Source: Tissierella creatinini (GTDB taxonomy: Bacteria > Bacillota > Clostridia > Tissierellales > Tissierellaceae). From it: DNA of 64,000 nucleotides. Position numbers and translations under genes: made by a program. Position 1 is the stretch's first letter. Each line of letters opens with the position of its first letter. The stretch is from the NCBI GenBank assembly GCA_005046945.1, contig SUSS01000001.1:1-64000 (forward strand), written 5' to 3'. Below, piece after piece: positions 1 through 8,007 of this stretch. The notes under the pieces are model-generated. The model made no database searches, was not told where the DNA came from, and worked only from the letters and a program-made list of their open reading frames with translations.

Positions 1-165
1 TGTATCTCTTGAGCTGTGAACACTTGAAGCCACCTGCCTTTGACTATAACCGAGACTCCTAAGTCTCAATATTTCTCGATAATTTACCATAATTATCGAA
101 CCTCCTTAAAATGATGTCACACATCTGTGTGCAATACCATTATAAGGAAAAAACCTTGTGAAAAA
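1..165. other. Left-edge non-coding stretch with three small palindromes
   Basis: I see no convincing coding frame here. Three dyads are visible: GAGACT/AGTCTC around 53-67, TCGATAAT/ATTATCGA at 76-83 and 92-99, and CACAC/GTGTG at 118-122 and 127-131. They could be operator-like sites or end sequences of a mobile element lying to the left of the window. I cannot assign a function. Confidence 0.3.
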
Positions 166-168
166 CAA

Positions 169-250
169 CTGGCCTTCCTTGCCGTGACGATGGCCATATT
201 TTACCGTTAGGGTGGCCTTGTTTTACCGTGACAGTGGACTTATTTGTTCG
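169..250 (+). repeat. About 22-bp tandem repeats of IS21 end type, left array
   Basis: Four imperfect direct copies begin at about 169, 189, 211 and 233. They share the pattern TGGCC followed by a T-rich stretch and ACCGT; the last copy is degenerate. IS21-family elements carry arrays of about 20-bp transposase-binding repeats at their ends. These copies point the same way as the repeats at the right end of the element near 2956-3108. They therefore look like the right end of another IS21-like element lying to the left, rather than the inverted left end of this one. The repeats are seen directly; the assignment is inference. Confidence 0.5.
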
Positions 251-1724
251 TAATATACAAGGAACTGCATAAAAAGAAGATTCCCATAATGCGGATTGCT
301 GAACAACTAGGAATGGCTAGAAATACTGTAAAAAGATTAATTAAGCTAAAAGAAGAACCGAAGTACACTAGAAAACATTATCTATCTAAAGTTGATCCTT
401 ACATGGATCAGATAATAATTTGGAGAACATCACCTGAATTTGCATTCAACGGAACGAGGATCTTTCGAGAACTAAAAAAGATTGGTTATGCTGGTACAAT
501 AAACCCAGTTTACAGAGCATTAAAAAGATTGATGAAGATAAAACTGAAATATCCTTTAGGGCAACAGATAGAATTGAAACACCGCCAGGAGATCAAGCAC
601 AGTTTGATTGGTCACCATATCAAATGGTAGTAAACGGTAGAATTAGGGCAGTATACTGCTTTACGATGATTTTGGCAGCTAGTAGAAAGAAATCAATATG
701 CTTTTCTTTATCATCTGATTCTGATGCAATTTATGAAGCAATTCAAGAGCTCTATGATGATTTAGGAGGAGTAACTCTAGAACTTTTGATAGATAATCCT
801 AAAAGCTTAGTAATTGAAAATAATCCTAAAAATGAAGATGAGGTAAGGTATAATCCACAAGCTTTGATTCTAGCTGCACATCTTGGAACTGAACTTAATG
901 CATGCAATTGTTATTGGCCTAGAACTAAAGGGAAAATTGAAAAGCCATATCAATATATAGAGGAACAATTTATTAAAGGAAATACATTTTCATCGATGGA
1001 GGAGTTGAATAAAAGAGGTAAAGGCTTTATCAAAGAGTGGAATAGCCTTGTTCATAGTACAACCAAAAGAATCCCTGATGAATTTTTTGAAAATGAGGAA
1101 ATTAAGGCATTACTACCATTACCACAATCTAGATTTAGAATTAAATCTCTAGAGAAGAGAATTATCAGTAATGATAGCTTTGTACATATAAACTCAAATA
1201 AGTACAGTGTACCTGTCAAATATGCTACAAAACAGATATTGTTTCGAATAGTATACGGCTTCAAAATAGAGCTTTACACAAATGAATCTCAATACATTAT
1301 GTCTTTAGAAGTTAAGGATGGTAGGGATGGGACCTACAAGGATCCAAGTCATTATGAAGCTATTGAAGTTAAAGCAAGCAAATCAATACCACAGATAAAA
1401 AGAGACTTTACTAGCACATTTAAGAATGGTGAAGCTTATCTAAGAGCAGCTACTGACATATTTCAGCAACCAAGTTATCATGCAAGAAAAATATTAGAGT
1501 TGTTAGATCTTTATGAACCTGAGGTTCTCGATAAGATAATTGGATATGCTATCGATAATGAGAAACTTGATATTAAGTCAATTAAATTATTGATCAAAAA
1601 TGATTTCTTTAAAATAATGGATAGTAATGGTGAAACAAGTAAAATAGCTGATATTACGGATGTTGAAGGTATAACAAGAAGCTGCGACTACTATGAAGGA
1701 AATCAGGAGGTAACATCATTATGA
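244..1724 (+). pseudogene. istA: IS21-family transposase IstA, frameshifted and probably 5'-truncated
   Basis: IstA is the DDE integrase of IS21-type elements and works with the IstB ATPase. The first frame (244-630) has an N-terminal helix-turn-helix (AEQLGMARNTVKRLIK). The second (624-1724, 366 aa) holds the catalytic core. Reading the second frame upstream of 624 gives ETPPGDQAQFDW in the correct register, so a one-base shift lies at about 540-558. The acidic residues would be the Asp of FDW (codon 606), the Asp of LIDNPKS and the Glu of KGKIEKP, so the first is lost unless the frames are joined. There is no ribosome binding site or ATG at the 5' end; TTG 244 follows directly on a repeat array, and the frame has a stop at 229. 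I judge it inactive. Confidence 0.8.
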
Positions 1725-2515
1725 TAGTTTCAGATGCTGTAAAATATGATGATGGTTACATCCGTGAACAACTTAAATCATTTAAGTTAGTTGATATACG
1801 TGAAAATTATCAAGATATCATCGATGAAGCCATTGACAAGAAAATGGGTTACAAAGATTTTTTAGTTAAGTTAATACAGGTTGAAGAAGAAGGAAAGAAA
1901 AAGAGATTATCAGAAAGGTTATTGCTAAAAGCTGGTTTTGACTTTATCAAAACCCTTGATGATGTAGAGTACAACTTTAATGAAAGCATCAATTTTCAAA
2001 AGATTAAAGAATTAGGGACTTTATCCTTTATGGAACGAAATGAAAATATAATAATCATAGGACCACCGGGAGTAGGTAAGACTATGTTAGCCACAGGAAT
2101 CGGAATAAACGCGTGTAATGCAGGTAAAACGGTAATGTTTATCAATGCTAAGGAATTGATGGACAAGTTATCAGAAGCAGTTAGGAAAGACACTTTAAAA
2201 CAGACTTTAAAGGCTTTAAACAAGGTGCAATTGTTAATCATAGACGAATTATCTTACTTAAAAATGGACAAAGAAAAAGAGAGCATATTTTTCCAAGTTA
2301 TCCGCCAAAGATACGAAAAAAGCTCCCTTATCATCACAACTAACCTTCCCCTAAGTAGATGGGACGAAGTATTTACAGGCCAATTAGCAGCAACCGCAAT
2401 ACTAGATAGATTAGTTCATCATTGTCATATCCTTAGTATAACAGGAGACAGTTTCCGTGTCAAAGGTGAGAAATATCTAGAAGGAAATAGAAAAAATACT
2501 AAGGAGGATAAATAG
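1721..2515 (+). CDS. istB: IS21-family helper ATPase IstB
   Basis: 264-aa AAA+ ATPase that assists IstA in target selection and transposition. The Walker A motif GPPGVGKTMLA lies at about residues 111-121, and the Walker B-type segment LLIIDELSYL at about 170. The protein has the usual IstB length and appears intact. Its ATG overlaps the istA stop by four bases (ATGA), and AGGAGG lies just upstream at about 1706, so the pair is translationally coupled. A third ORF starts directly at its stop codon. Because istA is broken, this copy probably does not transpose by itself. Confidence 0.9.
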   Translation: MIVSDAVKYDDGYIREQLKSFKLVDIRENYQDIIDEAIDKKMGYKDFLVKLIQVEEEGKKKRLSERLLLKAGFDFIKTLDDVEYNFNESINFQKIKELGTLSFMERNENIIIIGPPGVGKTMLATGIGINACNAGKTVMFINAKELMDKLSEAVRKDTLKQTLKALNKVQLLIIDELSYLKMDKEKESIFFQVIRQRYEKSSLIITTNLPLSRWDEVFTGQLAATAILDRLVHHCHILSITGDSFRVKGEKYLEGNRKNTKEDK

Positions 2516-2950
2516 ATGCCAAATGTCCGTAAAGAAGACTATGAAAAAATAGTAAATATATTCAATGAATCTGGAGATAAAACAGCTATGGAATACATTC
2601 AAGAAAACTATGGAATCAAATTTCCAAGAGGAGTAATAGCTAGAATCAAGCAATCTCCAGAGTTTAGTTATGATAAGGAAAATAAAAAGATCATAAAATC
2701 TAGTAAAGCAGAAGAGTCAATATTCATGGGTCTGGATGAATTATGTAGTAAAGAAGTTCCTTCAATGGATCTAGTAAGCCCAGTGCTATTAACTAAAAAC
2801 AATGATATCTTAGAATCACTGTATAGGGAACTAATGCAAGAGAAATTATTAGAACTAACCAAGTACATTACTTTAAATAGATACACTGGAACTATTGATA
2901 TTAATAAACAAGCTCTGATAACTGATGGCTATCAAATAAATTTTAATTAG
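2516..2950 (+). CDS. Unrecognised third gene of the IS21-type element
   Basis: 144-aa protein that I do not recognise. Its ATG follows the istB stop without a gap (TAGATG), and AGGAGGATAA precedes it inside the end of istB, so it is coupled to istB. It lies before the right-end repeats that begin near 2956 and thus inside the element. The N-terminal half is rich in charged residues and alternates helix-like segments (EDYEKIVNIFNESGDKTAME, then RGVIARIKQSPEF), compatible with a small DNA-binding or helix-turn-helix module. The C-terminal half (SLYRELMQEKLLELTKYI) also looks helical. There are no signal peptide or membrane segments. Canonical IS21 elements carry only istA and istB, so this would be an accessory gene. 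Confidence 0.6.
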   Translation: MPNVRKEDYEKIVNIFNESGDKTAMEYIQENYGIKFPRGVIARIKQSPEFSYDKENKKIIKSSKAEESIFMGLDELCSKEVPSMDLVSPVLLTKNNDILESLYRELMQEKLLELTKYITLNRYTGTIDINKQALITDGYQINFN

Positions 2951-2953
2951 ATT

Positions 2954-3108
2954 TAAGTGGTCAAAATTAAACGTAAATAATTAATCCAGGTGGTCAGTTT
3001 TGAATGCAAATCTCAGTATTGACACCTGGAAATATATAAATATTAAATTTATGAGTATATTAGCCAGATGGTCAATTTTACTTGTAAAAAGTGGTCAAAT
3101 TTACTTGA
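2954..3108 (+). repeat. IS21-type right-end repeat array
   Basis: Four direct copies with the pattern GTGGTCA followed by an A/T-rich stretch begin at about 2957, 2992, 3067 and 3091. The last ends with TTTACTTGACA at about 3110. They follow the third gene and precede a truncated foreign reading frame. That is the layout expected of the transposase-binding repeats at the right end of an IS21-family element. The exact terminal base and a target duplication could not be fixed, because the matching left end is not in view. Confidence 0.6.
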
Positions 3109-3312
3109 CAATCAACAGTAAAAGATACTAATGGTGCGTATTTAGAAGGAAAGGTTTTGATTGAACGGCTCAGTGATCCAGAAGTACTGAGTAATATCAA
3201 TGCCTTATTAGAAAGCAAACCTGAATTACTTGAGCAGTGGGAAGCAATAGCGCTTTCTGATATTCTAGGAAGAAGCCTTGTTATGGATGGACAATTCATA
3301 CCAGACGAGTAA
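3109..3312 (+). pseudogene. 3' remnant of a gene cut by the IS21-type element
   Basis: An open frame of 67 codons runs from the right end of the element to TAA at 3310-3312. It has an in-frame stop just upstream at 3106, inside the element. The peptide contains ERLSDPEVLSNINALLESKP and ends with DGQFIPDE. It has a plausible acidic and amphipathic composition and is followed by a good terminator, so it looks like the C-terminus of a once functional gene. I do not recognise the family. A phage structural protein is possible but unsupported. Confidence 0.5.
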
Positions 3313-3330
3313 TCAGTAATACCAGACCGC

Positions 3331-3363
3331 CCGCAGCTCTTTTTATTGAGTTGCGGTTTTTTT
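3331..3363 (+). terminator. Rho-independent terminator after the truncated gene
   Basis: The stem is CCGCAGCTC (3331-3339) paired with GAGTTGCGG (3348-3356), with one G-U pair. It is followed at once by a seven-T run. Confidence 0.85.
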
Positions 3364-3381
3364 CTGTTTGTAAACATTTAA

Positions 3382-3410
3382 TTGTTGTTTGAAACCAAAT
3401 GGTTTATAAT
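3382..3410 (+). promoter_or_regulatory. SigA-type promoter
   Basis: TTGTTG (3382-3387), a 17-bp spacer and a perfect TATAAT (3405-3410). It lies about 120 bp upstream of the 88-aa gene at 3531 and probably drives it together with the aminotransferase gene. Confidence 0.65.
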
Positions 3411-3530
3411 ATTTTTAATAAGGCAAGGAAGATGATGCAGTGCACATATTCCAAACAAGACAAGACAGAGATTGATCAGTCAATTTTGAAAAAAGGATGA
3501 GTTACTATTTGCAAAACAGGAGGACGTTTC

Positions 3531-3797
3531 ATGGAACACGAGGATAAATTAGAGCCAATCCAGAAAAGTGAACAGAGCAATATTCAAGAACATTTGAAGG
3601 AATCTTTCGGTATTGAGTTCTTCGTAAATGAATTGTTGCCTGTAGAACTTGAAACGCAGGGTTATCGAAAAATGTCCCTAGAGGAGTTCCGATACGTGGA
3701 ACCTTTGTTTAAGATAGCACCACAACTTATTGTGGATAAAATAAATGGAGAAGCGCTTGAATACAAAAGTATTATAGGAGAAAATATTAAAGCATAA
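3531..3797 (+). CDS. Small hypothetical protein coupled to the aminotransferase
   Basis: 88-aa acidic protein, not recognised. It has a strong ribosome binding site (AGGAGG, 3520-3525) and an ATG start. The N-terminal 25 residues are polar. They are followed by a compact segment (FGIEFFVNELLPVE, then YRKMSLEEFRYVEPLFKIAP) that looks like a small folded domain. There are no membrane segments and no cysteines. Its stop overlaps the next ORF's first possible ATG (TAATG) and lies 11 bases from the preferred start, so the two genes are almost certainly co-translated. It could be a partner, regulator or peptide substrate of the PLP enzyme; nothing in the sequence decides between these. Confidence 0.7.
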   Translation: MEHEDKLEPIQKSEQSNIQEHLKESFGIEFFVNELLPVELETQGYRKMSLEEFRYVEPLFKIAPQLIVDKINGEALEYKSIIGENIKA

Positions 3798-3808
3798 TGG
3801 AGGAAAAA

Positions 3809-4996
3809 ATGATATCACAGGATATGATAAGATTAGGAACATCTAAGTCGGTTATAAGAGAGTTATTTGCATATGGATTGCAGAGATCTCAGGAAGTGGG
3901 ATCGGAAAATGTAATGGATTTCAGTCTTGGTAATCCCAGTGTACCAGCTCCCAAGGAAGTTCAGGATGCAATCATTGATATTGTGAAAAGCAATGATCCG
4001 ATGGTCTACCACGGATACAGTTCATCACAGGGGCATAACGGCTGTAGAAAGGCCGTTACTGATAATATTAACAAGAGATTTAGCACTGATTATACGCAGG
4101 ATGACGTGTTTATGACATGTGGAGCTGCTGCTTCACTAAATATTGTATTCAAAGCGCTAACATCATCTCCTGATGATGAAATAATTGTTCTGGCCCCATA
4201 TTTTCCTGAGTACAAGGTGTTTATCGAAGGACAGGGGGCAAAGATGAAGATTGTAGACGCAAAGAGCGATATGCAGCTAAATATTGACGGTATAAAAGAA
4301 GCAGTTGGAAAAAATACAAAGGCATTGCTACTGAATTCACCAAATAATCCATCCGGAGTTGTGTATTCCGAGAAGGAAATAAAAGAACTGGCTGATTTCC
4401 TAAGTAAGAAGGCAAAAGAGTATGGAAGTCCCATATACCTTATTTCGGATGAGCCGTATAGGGAACTTGTATACACTGAAGAAAATATTCAGTTCATACC
4501 GAAATACTATGACAACACTATAATATGCTATTCCTGGTCAAAATCTTTATCGCTTCCCGGAGAGCGAATAGGGTATGTGCTGGTAAATAATAGATGCTAC
4601 GACAGCACTGCCGTTATGGCTGCAGTAGGTGGGGCGGCAAGGTTTCTTGGGTATGTATGTGCCCCGACATTATTCCAGATGGTAATAGAAAGATGCGTGG
4701 ATGTGAAGCCTGACCTTGAGACCTACAGGAAAAACAGAGACATGCTTTATAGCGGTTTAACAAAGCTTGGATATAATGTAGCAAAGCCAGGCGGAGCATT
4801 TTATTTATTCATAAAATCTCCTAACGGCGATTCTGAAGATTTTTCCGAAAGGGCAAAGGCATATGACATGCTTGTGGTTCCTGGGACAACTTTTGGAGCC
4901 AAATCGTATGTTAGATTATCCTATTGTGTGGATACTCAAAAATGCGAAAAAGCTCTTCCAATTTTTGAAAAACTAATGAAGGAATTCAAAAAATAA
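3809..4996 (+). CDS. PLP-dependent class I/II aminotransferase
   Basis: Fold-type I aminotransferase of about 395 aa that moves an amino group between an amino acid and a 2-oxo acid; the substrate cannot be read from sequence. SLGNPSVPAP near the N-terminus matches the substrate-contact loop of the AspB-like group. NSPNNPSG at about residue 175, SDEPYREL at about 210, and SWSKSLSLPGERIG at about 240 carry the PLP-contacting Asn and Asp and the Schiff-base Lys. I prefer ATG 3809 over ATG 3797, because GGAGG at 3800-3804 is its ribosome binding site. The gene sits among transposon relics and looks slightly richer in G+C than the core genes, so lateral acquisition is possible. The length is normal and no damage is visible. 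Confidence 0.85.
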   Translation: MISQDMIRLGTSKSVIRELFAYGLQRSQEVGSENVMDFSLGNPSVPAPKEVQDAIIDIVKSNDPMVYHGYSSSQGHNGCRKAVTDNINKRFSTDYTQDDVFMTCGAAASLNIVFKALTSSPDDEIIVLAPYFPEYKVFIEGQGAKMKIVDAKSDMQLNIDGIKEAVGKNTKALLLNSPNNPSGVVYSEKEIKELADFLSKKAKEYGSPIYLISDEPYRELVYTEENIQFIPKYYDNTIICYSWSKSLSLPGERIGYVLVNNRCYDSTAVMAAVGGAARFLGYVCAPTLFQMVIERCVDVKPDLETYRKNRDMLYSGLTKLGYNVAKPGGAFYLFIKSPNGDSEDFSERAKAYDMLVVPGTTFGAKSYVRLSYCVDTQKCEKALPIFEKLMKEFKK

Positions 4997-5026
4997 TAAT
5001 GTTTGTCCAAAGGACTTAGCAGAATA

Positions 5027-5048
5027 CCCTCACCTCTTTAGGTGGGGG
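5027..5048 (+). repeat. Left-end hairpin of an IS200/IS605-type element
   Basis: CCCTCACCT (5027-5035) pairs with AGGTGGGGG (5040-5048) across a four-base loop, with one T-G pair. It stands about 110 bp before the tnpB reading frame. Subterminal hairpins of this kind are the end signals of IS200/IS605 elements. A smaller dyad, GTCC/GGAC, lies at 5005-5014. Confidence 0.5.
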
Positions 5049-5082
5049 ATGAATGCTTAAATGGGCTAAAATACCGTTTTTC

Positions 5083-5112
5083 TTGTTTGTCTTCTATATA
5101 TAGTGGTATAAT
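5083..5112 (+). promoter_or_regulatory. SigA-type promoter for tnpB
   Basis: TTGTTT (5083-5088), an 18-bp spacer and TATAAT (5107-5112), with an extended TGg before the -10. It is followed by GGGAGG at 5133-5138 and the remains of the tnpB start. Confidence 0.6.
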
Positions 5113-5137
5113 ATAACCATAGACTATATGAAGGGAG

Positions 5138-6293
5138 GTGGCAAAAATAAACAATAGTAAATGCATAAAAGAAGATAATATGGCAAAATTTCATAGAACC
5201 CAAAAGATTAAAATTAAAAAAGGACACAAAATGTACCCATATTTTGATGAGGCAAGTTAACCAACAAGTCTTAAAAATGCTTTGTAATGACTGGAAAAGC
5301 TTCTATAAAGCTATTAAAGATTATAACAAAAATCCATCAAGCTATACTGGTAGACCAAAGCCTCCTAAGTATTCCAAGAAAAATGGCAGGAAGAAGGTTT
5401 CTTTAAGTAACCAAATATGCAAGATTAAAGATAACAAATATCTTAGATTCCCTAAGACAAAGCTTCAGCTTAATATTGGAAAGCTTGGCAAAACTTCAGG
5501 TAAGCTTATGGAAGTTAGAATTGTGCCTTGTACAAGTTATTATGAGCTTGAGATTGTATTTGAAGTGGCTAAAGAAAAGCCTGAACCCAAAGAAACCAAT
5601 AGAGTCATTGGTATAGACTTAGGCATAGATAATTTTGTAACCATAGCAAATAATGTAGGACTTAGACCTACTATTATTAAGGGCAAAATTATAAAGAGTA
5701 TCAATCAATACTACAACAAAAAAAGAGCCTATTATATGAGCATGCTGCGCCAAGGTAAGGCTCCAGGTGAAGGCGTTTACTACACTAAAAGACTTAATAG
5801 ACTTGATGAAAAAAGAAATTCTAAAATCAAAGACTTCATACATAAGACATCGAGGGTTATTATTAACTATGCTATTGATAATGATATAGATACTATAATA
5901 ATAGGAAAAAATGAAGCTTGGAAGAAAAATGTTAATATTGGTAAAGCAAACAATCAAAAGTTTGTAGCTATTCCATACAAGCAGCTTATTGAAATGATTC
6001 AGTATAAGGCTATAGATAACAACATAAAGGTAATAGTTACAGAAGAGTCTTATACATCAAAGGCATCATTTTTAGATTATGACCTAATTCCAAAATATGG
6101 TGAAAATAAAAATATCACCTATATCTTTAGTGGCAAAAGAGTTAAAAGAGGCTTGTATAGAACATCTACAGGCTTATTTGTTAATGCCGATGTTAATGGA
6201 GCCTACAATGTAATATTAAAAGTAATCCCTGAAGCCTTTAGCCTAAGGGATAGAGGGCTTGTGACCAGCCCACAATTGTTAAGCGTGGCTTAA
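5138..6293 (+). pseudogene. tnpB: RNA-guided nuclease TnpB with an N-terminal deletion and frameshift
   Basis: TnpB is the omega-RNA-guided, RuvC-type DNA endonuclease of IS200/IS605 elements. A 5' piece (5138-5260, GTG start, with MAKFHRTQKIKIKKGHKMYP from 5180) stops after YFDEAS. The rest resumes in another frame (349 aa from 5244) at QVNQQVLK, which normally lies about 80-100 residues further on, so an internal deletion removed that block. The RuvC triad appears intact: IGIDLGIDNF (Asp), VTEESYTSKASF (Glu) and NADVNGAYN (Asp). The zinc-ribbon cysteines common between the last two motifs are absent (TSKA, where many homologues have TSKC). Activity of the shortened protein is doubtful, but its C-terminal half could still be translated. 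Confidence 0.8.
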
Positions 6294-6347
6294 GTTTAGC
6301 TTCGATACAAAAGAAATTCCCACTTCTACAAGTGGGAGAGGTTCATA
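6225..6347 (+). ncRNA. Probable omega-RNA region and right end of the tnpB element
   Basis: In tnpB elements the guide RNA overlaps the 3' end of tnpB and finishes at the element boundary. Here TCCCACT (6318-6324) pairs with AGTGGGA (6331-6337) and is followed by GAGGTTCAT, a typical right-end arrangement. The guide would be the bases after about 6347. Boundaries are inferred from structure only. Confidence 0.45.
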
Positions 6348-6407
6348 AGAAGGACTGCATTGAAGTAAGCTGATAGAGTTATAGCTGAAAATAAACAATA
6401 AAAACAA

Positions 6408-6431
6408 GGTTCCTCGCTAAATCGTGTGGGT
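6408..6431 (+). repeat. ISL3 left terminal inverted repeat
   Basis: 24 bp beginning GGTTCCTCGCTAAATC. It pairs with 8212-8235 with a single mismatch (G versus A at position 17). Confidence 0.85.
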
Positions 6432-6505
6432 GAAGTGAGTCAAAGCACTTGGTGAAAAATGATATGATATATGGTAGACAATCTTAAGACAAGGTGGTAC
6501 TTACT

Positions 6506-6874
6506 ATGTTCAATCATGAAAAAATCTTCACTGCAGCGCTCCAACTCCATGATCCTCCTTTTGTTGAAAGGGTCGAGTTTGAGGATGGCACAGGCGAGCT
6601 TCACATATATATCAACTTCAAGAAAGGTTCAAGATTCTCGTGTTTAGAATGCGGAACCGCCGACCTCAAAGTACATGACACTACCGAAAAGGTATTGAGA
6701 CACCTTAACTTATTCCAGTACAAGGCTTCCATACACTTCAGGACTCCAAGGACTATCTGTCCTGAGCATTGGGTCAGGATGATACAGGTTCCCTGGGCCG
6801 CTTCAGGCAGCGGATTCATGCTTATTTTCGAGGCATTCGTTCTTCATCTGGCACAGTCCATGCCTATAATGTAA
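6506..6874 (+). pseudogene. ISL3 transposase, N-terminal fragment
   Basis: About 122 aa with the N-terminal ISL3 zinc-binding region (FSCLECG, then ICPEHWVR) and the following VPWAASGSGF segment. It corresponds to roughly the first 118 residues of ISL3 transposases and ends after LAQSMPI at a junction with foreign sequence. ATG 6506 has AAGGTGG about 10 bases upstream and is preferred to the in-frame codon at 6494. It cannot transpose alone, but it could bind the element ends. Confidence 0.8.
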
Positions 6875-6960
6875 TCAAAATTCATCAATATGAACTAACA
6901 TCAGCAAGCAACGCTGCACCAGGCAGATTCAACGGCTACTTACTTCTGGAGGTTTCTATT

Positions 6961-7977
6961 TTGAACAAGCGCGAACATAACATAGACGTGTTGAAGATGC
7001 TGGCCATAGCGTCGGTCATCCTCATCCATTTTCTACCCTCGCAATTCATGCGTGACACGGGGTCCTACTATCACATACGCCAGGCGGTCCCCATATTCAT
7101 GCTCCTGGCGGGATACAATCTGGCAAATTCATACGAAAGACGGGGCTTCAGCTCCATGAAGGAATTATATAAACCCTCCTTCCTGTACGGCAAGGTAAAG
7201 AGGATAATATTCCCCTTCCTCCTCATACTTGTACTTGAAATTGCTGTGTTGTACATACTCAGAGAAGGGTCCGTCTCGAATGCAAGACTAGTCAGATTCC
7301 TAATCTTTAGATGGGGGCCCGGCAGCTATTTCGTTCCTATCATAATCCAGACAACCCTTCTCATGCCTGTTATCCATAGACTAGTCAAATGGAAGCCTTT
7401 CCTGTCATTGGTCCTGATCTTCATCGCCAGCCTGCTGCTGGAGTGGGTTTGTGTCATCACGGGAATCCCTGAAAGCACCTACAAGCGCCTGGTTGTGAGG
7501 TACATTTTCGCACTTGCCCTTGGTGCATGGTTTGCTCTCAACAGGGACAGGCTCAGCTTCAAATGGCTGGCGCCATTGGCGCTTATAAGTCTCGTGTACA
7601 TAACCGCTGTCAATTACAACGGCCTTGTCTTCATAACAACATTCTGGGGCAGCCAGCACGCCCCCGCATACTTCTACACCCTTGCGTTGACGGCTCTGTT
7701 CCTTAAAGGGTACCAGTTCAGCCCTGAAAAGGCCGGCCAAGGACTCCTCATAAAGCTTGGCCAGGCATCCTACCACATATTCCTGGTCCAGATGGCCTAC
7801 TTCAAATTCGTGCCTGAGGAGAAGATCCTAAAGATCATGCCAATGGCCGAATACAGAGCCATAAGTCTCGTGGTTCCCATGGCCCTGGGACTCCTCTTCT
7901 TCAATCTCGAGAATGCTTTCAGGAAACGTCTCAGGAATAGGCAAGAAAAAATGGACAACAGATCCACAAAGTCATAA
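6961..7977 (+). CDS. Acyltransferase 3-family membrane protein, passenger of the ISL3 cassette
   Basis: 338-aa integral membrane protein of the acyltransferase 3 family, whose members O-acetylate or O-acylate cell-surface sugars and lipids using cytoplasmic acyl donors. It starts NIDVLKMLAIASVILIHFLP, with the conserved His of the first membrane segment, followed by IRQAVPIFMLLAGYNLANSY. About ten hydrophobic segments follow, and the C-terminus is basic and cytoplasmic (FRKRLRNRQEKMDNRS). TTG 6961 is the likely start, with CTGGAGG at 6946-6952; the frame is open upstream but has no better site there. Codons are rich in C and G (CTC, GCC, GGC), unlike the surroundings, indicating foreign origin. 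The acceptor is unknown. Confidence 0.85.
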   Translation: MNKREHNIDVLKMLAIASVILIHFLPSQFMRDTGSYYHIRQAVPIFMLLAGYNLANSYERRGFSSMKELYKPSFLYGKVKRIIFPFLLILVLEIAVLYILREGSVSNARLVRFLIFRWGPGSYFVPIIIQTTLLMPVIHRLVKWKPFLSLVLIFIASLLLEWVCVITGIPESTYKRLVVRYIFALALGAWFALNRDRLSFKWLAPLALISLVYITAVNYNGLVFITTFWGSQHAPAYFYTLALTALFLKGYQFSPEKAGQGLLIKLGQASYHIFLVQMAYFKFVPEEKILKIMPMAEYRAISLVVPMALGLLFFNLENAFRKRLRNRQEKMDNRSTKS

Positions 7978-8007
7978 TATCAACCTACACATTGCAAAAC
8001 CTCGCTT

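Larger units (their letters stand above)
244..3108 (+). mobile_element. IS21-family insertion sequence, degenerate
   Basis: Element made of a frameshifted istA, an intact istB, a third ORF of unknown role and a right-end repeat array. The left terminus is not identifiable: istA begins abruptly after a repeat array of another type (169-250), which suggests the 5' end was lost. The right terminus interrupts an open frame that survives as 3109-3312. Confidence 0.7.
5027..6347 (+). mobile_element. IS200/IS605-type element, tnpB-only, degenerate
   Basis: It is bounded by a left-end hairpin (5027-5048) and a right-end hairpin (6318-6337) and contains only a damaged tnpB. No tnpA (Y1 or serine transposase) is present, so movement would require a partner element elsewhere. 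The outer boundaries are approximate. Confidence 0.6.

Noticed and set aside
169-250. CRISPR array at the left edge
   Set aside because: The repeats are imperfect, contiguous and without spacers; they fit IS21 end repeats.
6769-6960. 64-residue N-terminal extension of the acyltransferase
   Set aside because: It overlaps the transposase fragment in another frame, has no ribosome binding site, and the family starts at the first membrane segment after TTG 6961.
7405-7776. Minus-strand ORF of 123 codons inside the acyltransferase gene
   Set aside because: A shadow of a GC-rich gene, with no ribosome binding site or recognisable protein.
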